DNA of 8,370 nt from DATKCN01 sp035513175 (GTDB lineage: Bacteria; Chloroflexota; Chloroflexia; Thermomicrobiales; CFX8). Position numbers and translations under genes: made by a program. The notes beneath the pieces were generated by a model. That model saw only the letters and a program-made list of their open reading frames with translations, made no database searches and was not told where the DNA came from. Every line of letters begins with the position of its first letter. The stretch's first letter is position 1. Shown here one piece after another: positions 5,372-8,370 of the stretch. The stretch lies in contig DATKCN010000062.1 of NCBI GenBank assembly GCA_035513175.1, forward strand, positions 1 through 8,370. The letters run 5' to 3'.

Positions 5372-5395
5372 TACAACGTCAACCCAGGTCAGACT

Positions 5396-5422
5396 GATGC
5401 CGGAGAGTTCGGCGGAGGCATC
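5396..5422. terminator. Weak hairpin between convergent genes
   Basis: GATGCC (5396-5401) and GGCATC (5417-5422) pair across 15 bases, with GCCG/CGGC as a possible alternative inner pairing. It lies in the 86-base gap between the convergent stops at 5371 and 5458. There is no T-run on either strand, so a bidirectional terminator role is only suggested by position. Confidence 0.25.
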
Positions 5423-5457
5423 GCGCCAGGACGCCATTCTGTCGCCAGCATGACTCC

Positions 5458-8034
5458 TTAGTCGTCGCTGAGCGCCTCGGCAATCGCGTCTTCCTGTGTC
5501 AGCGCACTCCCTGCAGCCCGCGCCGTCACAAAATCCGCTGGAGACAGGCTGGCTTCGATGATCGTCACGATGCGTTCGTAGCCAGGCCGGTCAACCGGTG
5601 CAACTGCTTCGTCCGTCGCCTCACGGACGACATCACTCGCTCCCAGCAGCCGCGCGGCCCGTTCTCCGTCGCCCGCCTGAGCGGCGATCGCGGCCAGGCC
5701 CAACAGGCAGTCCGCAACCCCGACGTTGGTTCCGATCTCCCGATCCATGTCGAGCGCCTCGCCATACAACTCCAGCGCGCGCTGTGTATCGCCCTGCTGA
5801 AGGACGGCGCTCGCCAGGATGCCGCGTGTGAGCGCGACGCCGCGTCTGTTGCCCAGCTTCTCGTTCAGTTGCAGCGATTCCTCCATCAGACGCACCGCCA
5901 ATGCGTTGTCACCCCGGTAGTGCGCGATCAGCCCCAGGTTTCTGAGCGAGATCGCGGTTCCACGTGTATCGCCCAGCTCACGGCGCAGCGCCAGGCTTGT
6001 CTCATGCAGCGCTTCGGCGCGGTCGAGATCAGCTCTCCTGCGCACTACCTCACCCAGCGCGTCCAGCGAACGGGCCCGTGAGTTCGACTCACCCAGGCTG
6101 TCCCACAGCGCCAGTGCCTCTTCCAGCAGTGATACTGCCTGCTCGTACTCTCCGCGAATTCCGTGCGCGATGCCCAGATTGTGCAGCGCGATGGCAATCT
6201 CCCACTCCAATGCCAGCTCACGAAAGATGGCGAGCGCCTCGTCATAGCGCAGCGCGGCCAGATGGTATTCGCCCTGGTCCGCCAGTGCCGTGCCGATGTT
6301 GTTGAGCGACATGGCGACGCCACGTCGGTCCCCCAATGCACGCCGCAACGCGAGGGCCGCTTCATGCAGCTCGGCCGAGTAGATGTGATCGCCCTGGTCA
6401 CGCGCCAGGTTCCCGGCGGCATTAAGCCCCTCGGCCCGCACGGCGGGTGGGGCGTCGTCACTGGCTGACAGCGCCGACTCCAGCCAGCGCCGGCCCTCAG
6501 TGAGATAGCCGCGCGTTGACCAGAAGCGCCACAGCGCCGCGGCCAGTTGTAGCCCGGCGGCGCCTCGGGCAACGTCCTGCTCGCACCATGCCAACGCCGC
6601 CCGCAAATTGTCGTGCTCGGCTTCGAGCCGGTTGAGCCAGATCTGCTGTCCCGCGCCACGCAGCTCGCTCGCTGCCAGCTGCGCCAGCGACAGGCACCAG
6701 TGCAGGCGCCGCTCTGCCAGCGCCATCGTCTCACCCGCATCCTCCACGCGCCCGGCGGCGAACTGCCGGATCATCTCCAGCATCCGGTAGCGGGTCGTCC
6801 CCTGCGTGCTGGCCTCGGCCACCACCAGCGATTGCTCGACCAGTCCCGACAGCAGCTCGATGACGTCCTCTGCCGCGATCTCACCCCAGGCAGTCACCGC
6901 CTCGGCGGCCTCCAGCGTCCAGCCGCCGGCAAACACCGACAGCCGCCGGAACAGCGCCTGCTGTGACGGAGCGAGCAGCTCGTGGCTCCAGTCGATCGCC
7001 GCGCGCATCGTCTGCTGCCGTTCGGGCAGATCGCGGGAACCGCCGACCAACAGCGGCAGCAGCCGGTCGAGACGGGCCAGCAGCTCGGTCGGGCTCAGCA
7101 CGCGCACCCGCGCGGCCACCAGCTCCAGCGCCAGCGGCAGCCCGTCGAGGCGCCGGCACACCGCCGCGACCGCCGCGCAATTCGCCTGTGTCAGCTCGAA
7201 GTCCGGCGCGGCCGCCCGCGCGCGCTCTACGAACAGCTGCACCGAGCTGACCGGCGCGACCTCCTCCAGCGTCGGGACGCGGCTCAGCTCCGGCAACGCC
7301 AGCGGCCTGACGGGATACTCATGCTCGGCCCGGATTCTCAGCGGCGCGCGGCTCGTGACCAGCAGCATGAGGCCCGGACAGCTGGCCAACAGGTCCGCCA
7401 CCTCGGGCGCAATCGCAAGCACGTGCTCGACGTTATCGAAGACCAGCAGCGAGGGCTGATTCCCGAGCCGCGCGACCAGCATCTCGCGCACGCTCGTGGC
7501 CCCTGTCTCCTCCAGCCCGATCGCCTGGGCAACCATGGGAAGCACGAGTCCGGCATCGCCAACCAGCGCCAGCGGGACGAATCCGACTGCGCCGGGAAAC
7601 GCGTCACTCAGGTCCGCTGCCACCTCCAGCGCCAGCCGCGTCTTGCCGACGCCCCCAGGGCCGGTCAACGTGACCATGCGCGCTGTCCCGCCACGCAGCA
7701 GCCCGCTGACCTCGACCAGCTCGCGCTCGCGCCCGATCAACGAGGTCGGCGCTGACGGCAAAAGCGGGCGCGCTGGCGCGGCGACGGCGGGCGTCCGCTC
7801 ACGCTTCGGCGCCGACCCGGCCAGTTCCGCCCGCGCGTCCTCGGAAAGCCCTAACGCGTCCGCCAGCGCCCGCACGGTGTGCGGGTACGGCCGTTGCCGC
7901 CGCCCGGTCTCCAGCGCGCCGATCGCCTTCACGCTGAGCCCGGCGCGCTCGGCTAGATCCTCCTGCGTCAGCCCGGCTGCCTCCCGCAGCCGCCGCAGGC
8001 GTTGGCTGAACTGCAGCAATTCCCCCGCGTCCAC
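5458..8034 (-). CDS. XRE-type HTH, NB-ARC ATPase and TPR transcriptional regulator
   Basis: An 858-residue STAND-type regulator. Residues 8-62 form an XRE helix-turn-helix (LTQEDLAERAGLS...ETGRR). An NB-ARC-like ATPase follows with Walker A GPGGVGKT (125-132, K131), Walker B LLVFDN (196-201, D200), LLVTSR (224-229), GLPLAL (298-303) and a winged-helix-like end near 415-426. Seven TPR units of exactly 40 residues span about 534-808. The C-terminus (AARLLGA...YERIV...AIAEAL) is typical of AfsR/LuxR-type relatives. Such proteins sense a ligand through the TPR/ATPase and bind DNA through the HTH; the ligand is unknown. The frame extends to a TTG at 8055, but GTG 8034 has GGAGGG seven bases upstream and TTG has no usable site, so I chose 8034. 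It is divergent from the cupin gene at 8258, a likely target. Confidence 0.88.
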   Translation of the reverse strand: MDAGELLQFSQRLRRLREAAGLTQEDLAERAGLSVKAIGALETGRRQRPYPHTVRALADALGLSEDARAELAGSAPKRERTPAVAAPARPLLPSAPTSLIGRERELVEVSGLLRGGTARMVTLTGPGGVGKTRLALEVAADLSDAFPGAVGFVPLALVGDAGLVLPMVAQAIGLEETGATSVREMLVARLGNQPSLLVFDNVEHVLAIAPEVADLLASCPGLMLLVTSRAPLRIRAEHEYPVRPLALPELSRVPTLEEVAPVSSVQLFVERARAAAPDFELTQANCAAVAAVCRRLDGLPLALELVAARVRVLSPTELLARLDRLLPLLVGGSRDLPERQQTMRAAIDWSHELLAPSQQALFRRLSVFAGGWTLEAAEAVTAWGEIAAEDVIELLSGLVEQSLVVAEASTQGTTRYRMLEMIRQFAAGRVEDAGETMALAERRLHWCLSLAQLAASELRGAGQQIWLNRLEAEHDNLRAALAWCEQDVARGAAGLQLAAALWRFWSTRGYLTEGRRWLESALSASDDAPPAVRAEGLNAAGNLARDQGDHIYSAELHEAALALRRALGDRRGVAMSLNNIGTALADQGEYHLAALRYDEALAIFRELALEWEIAIALHNLGIAHGIRGEYEQAVSLLEEALALWDSLGESNSRARSLDALGEVVRRRADLDRAEALHETSLALRRELGDTRGTAISLRNLGLIAHYRGDNALAVRLMEESLQLNEKLGNRRGVALTRGILASAVLQQGDTQRALELYGEALDMDREIGTNVGVADCLLGLAAIAAQAGDGERAARLLGASDVVREATDEAVAPVDRPGYERIVTIIEASLSPADFVTARAAGSALTQEDAIAEALSDD

Positions 8035-8041
8035 GCCGGTT

Positions 8042-8047
8042 CCCTCC
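8042..8047 (-). promoter_or_regulatory. Shine-Dalgarno fixing the regulator's GTG start
   Basis: GGAGGG on the minus strand (8047-8042) lies seven bases before GTG at 8034. It falls inside the longer frame that begins with TTG at 8055, so it argues for the shorter protein. Confidence 0.6.
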
Positions 8048-8074
8048 GTCGTCAACCCTCAGCGGCGCCGGCAA

Positions 8075-8083
8075 ATCGTAGCA
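8075..8083 (-). promoter_or_regulatory. Extended -10 candidate for the regulator gene
   Basis: TGCTACGAT on the minus strand (8083-8075) predicts a transcription start near 8068, about 34 bases before GTG 8034. The -35 position is poor (TTTTCC). The same TGnTAC(C/G)AT form occurs at 110-102 and 1722-1730. Confidence 0.4.
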
Positions 8084-8163
8084 CCGCCGCCCTCGGTGGA
8101 AAAAGGGAGACGCTACCCCCACACTCGCGGCAACGCGCCAACTGTAGGGGTCGCGTGGCTGTC

Positions 8164-8191
8164 TTGCTTCGGCCCGTTGCCTCACTATGCA
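8164..8191 (+). promoter_or_regulatory. Weak promoter candidate for the cupin gene
   Basis: TTGCTT (8164-8169), 16 bases, then TATGCA (8186-8191). Both boxes match consensus poorly. Their placement in the divergent gap is suitable, but the match could be chance. Confidence 0.22.
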
Positions 8192-8208
8192 GTGCAGGAC
8201 AGCAGCGC

Positions 8209-8234
8209 GGCTCCGCGTTCCGGCGCGGAGAGCC
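8209..8234 (+). other. Hairpin upstream of the cupin ribosome binding site
   Basis: CTCCGCG (8211-8217) and CGCGGAG (8224-8230) form a 7-bp stem with a six-base loop. GG (8209-8210) and CC (8233-8234) can extend it past a two-base bulge. It ends 12 bases before GGAGGTG and could be an operator for the divergent regulator or a leader structure. Confidence 0.35.
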
Positions 8235-8257
8235 AGTCACTGGACGGGAGGTGAAAA

Positions 8258-8370
8258 ATGATCGCCACGCAGGCAAGCAATCGGTGGAACGTGCTGGTCG
8301 GCGCGCAGCAGACCGGCGGGCGTTTCGCGGTCATCGAAACCGTCCAGTGTCACGGCGCCGCGCCACCCAG
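8258..8370 (+). CDS. N-terminal part of a probable cupin-domain protein
   Basis: An ATG at 8258 follows a near-perfect Shine-Dalgarno GGAGGTG (8247-8253) and opens a frame that runs to the right edge, 37 complete codons. The visible residues include RWNVLV near position 9 and GGRFAVIETV...HGAAPP near the end. This resembles the start of a cupin barrel, where a G-G-x-F-x-x-x-E strand and a G-x-x-P-P turn precede the HxH metal ligands. Those ligands lie outside the window, so the family call is tentative. Small cupins often bind a metal and act as enzymes or sensors. It is transcribed away from the XRE-NB-ARC-TPR regulator with 223 bases between starts, which suggests regulation by that protein. 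Confidence 0.6.
   Translation, partial: MIATQASNRWNVLVGAQQTGGRFAVIETVQCHGAAPP

Noticed and set aside
6045..7459. Long frames within the regulator gene on either strand (minus 6045-6740, plus 6806-7459, plus 6982-7755)
   Set aside because: Shadows of a continuous 858-residue protein with clear HTH, Walker and TPR motifs.
5458..8034. Antiviral STAND (Avs-like) defence protein
   Set aside because: The N-terminal domain is a DNA-binding XRE HTH rather than a nuclease or other effector, and no defence genes are nearby, so a transcription factor is the simpler reading.

Overview
This GC-rich window has long antisense shadow ORFs and mixed ATG/GTG starts. It fits a member of the Chloroflexota, most likely close to the Thermomicrobia. 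The grounds are family-level and from memory: a Tat-exported Cys-rich protein opening with an M-D-x-x-R-F-D-x-L-T type leader, a very large XRE/NB-ARC/TPR regulator, and a MauE-type membrane protein fused to thioredoxin domains. I ran no database search, so the lineage is an inference.

Layout from left to right. (1) Bases 1-13 hold the start of a minus-strand gene that runs off the left edge. It has a strong Shine-Dalgarno, and upstream of it lie inverted repeats built on GTGCCGC. (2) A minus-strand gene (270-1283) encodes a Tat-signal protein with 38 cysteines: a knottin-like six-Cys module, two 12-Cys tandem modules and a Cys-rich tail. It ends at a perfect 19-bp hairpin (218-261). (3) A 560-bp divergent intergenic region (1284-1843) carries candidate promoters for both flanking genes, a palindrome, a hairpin and a pair of 14-bp direct repeats 21 bp apart. 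(4) A plus-strand gene (1844-3391) encodes a MauE/DoxX-like membrane domain fused to two TlpA-like thioredoxin domains. (5) A YkgJ-type cysteine-cluster protein (3499-4056) may be read from a leaderless transcript. (6) Two divergent small membrane-protein genes follow (4059-4730 minus, 4949-5371 plus). (7) A minus-strand XRE-NB-ARC-TPR regulator (5458-8034) has seven exact 40-residue TPR units. (8) A divergent gene at 8258, probably a cupin, is cut by the right edge.

The most coherent functional idea is the divergent pair in regions 2-4. One partner is an exported protein whose stability should depend on many disulfides. The other is a membrane-anchored thiol-disulfide relay with three redox centres (CHC, CVPC, CGFC). 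They could be substrate and folding or repair enzyme, but proximity and chemistry are the only evidence. The regulator-cupin pair at the right end has the usual layout of a regulator facing its target. I see no mobile elements, CRISPR arrays, tRNAs or rRNAs.
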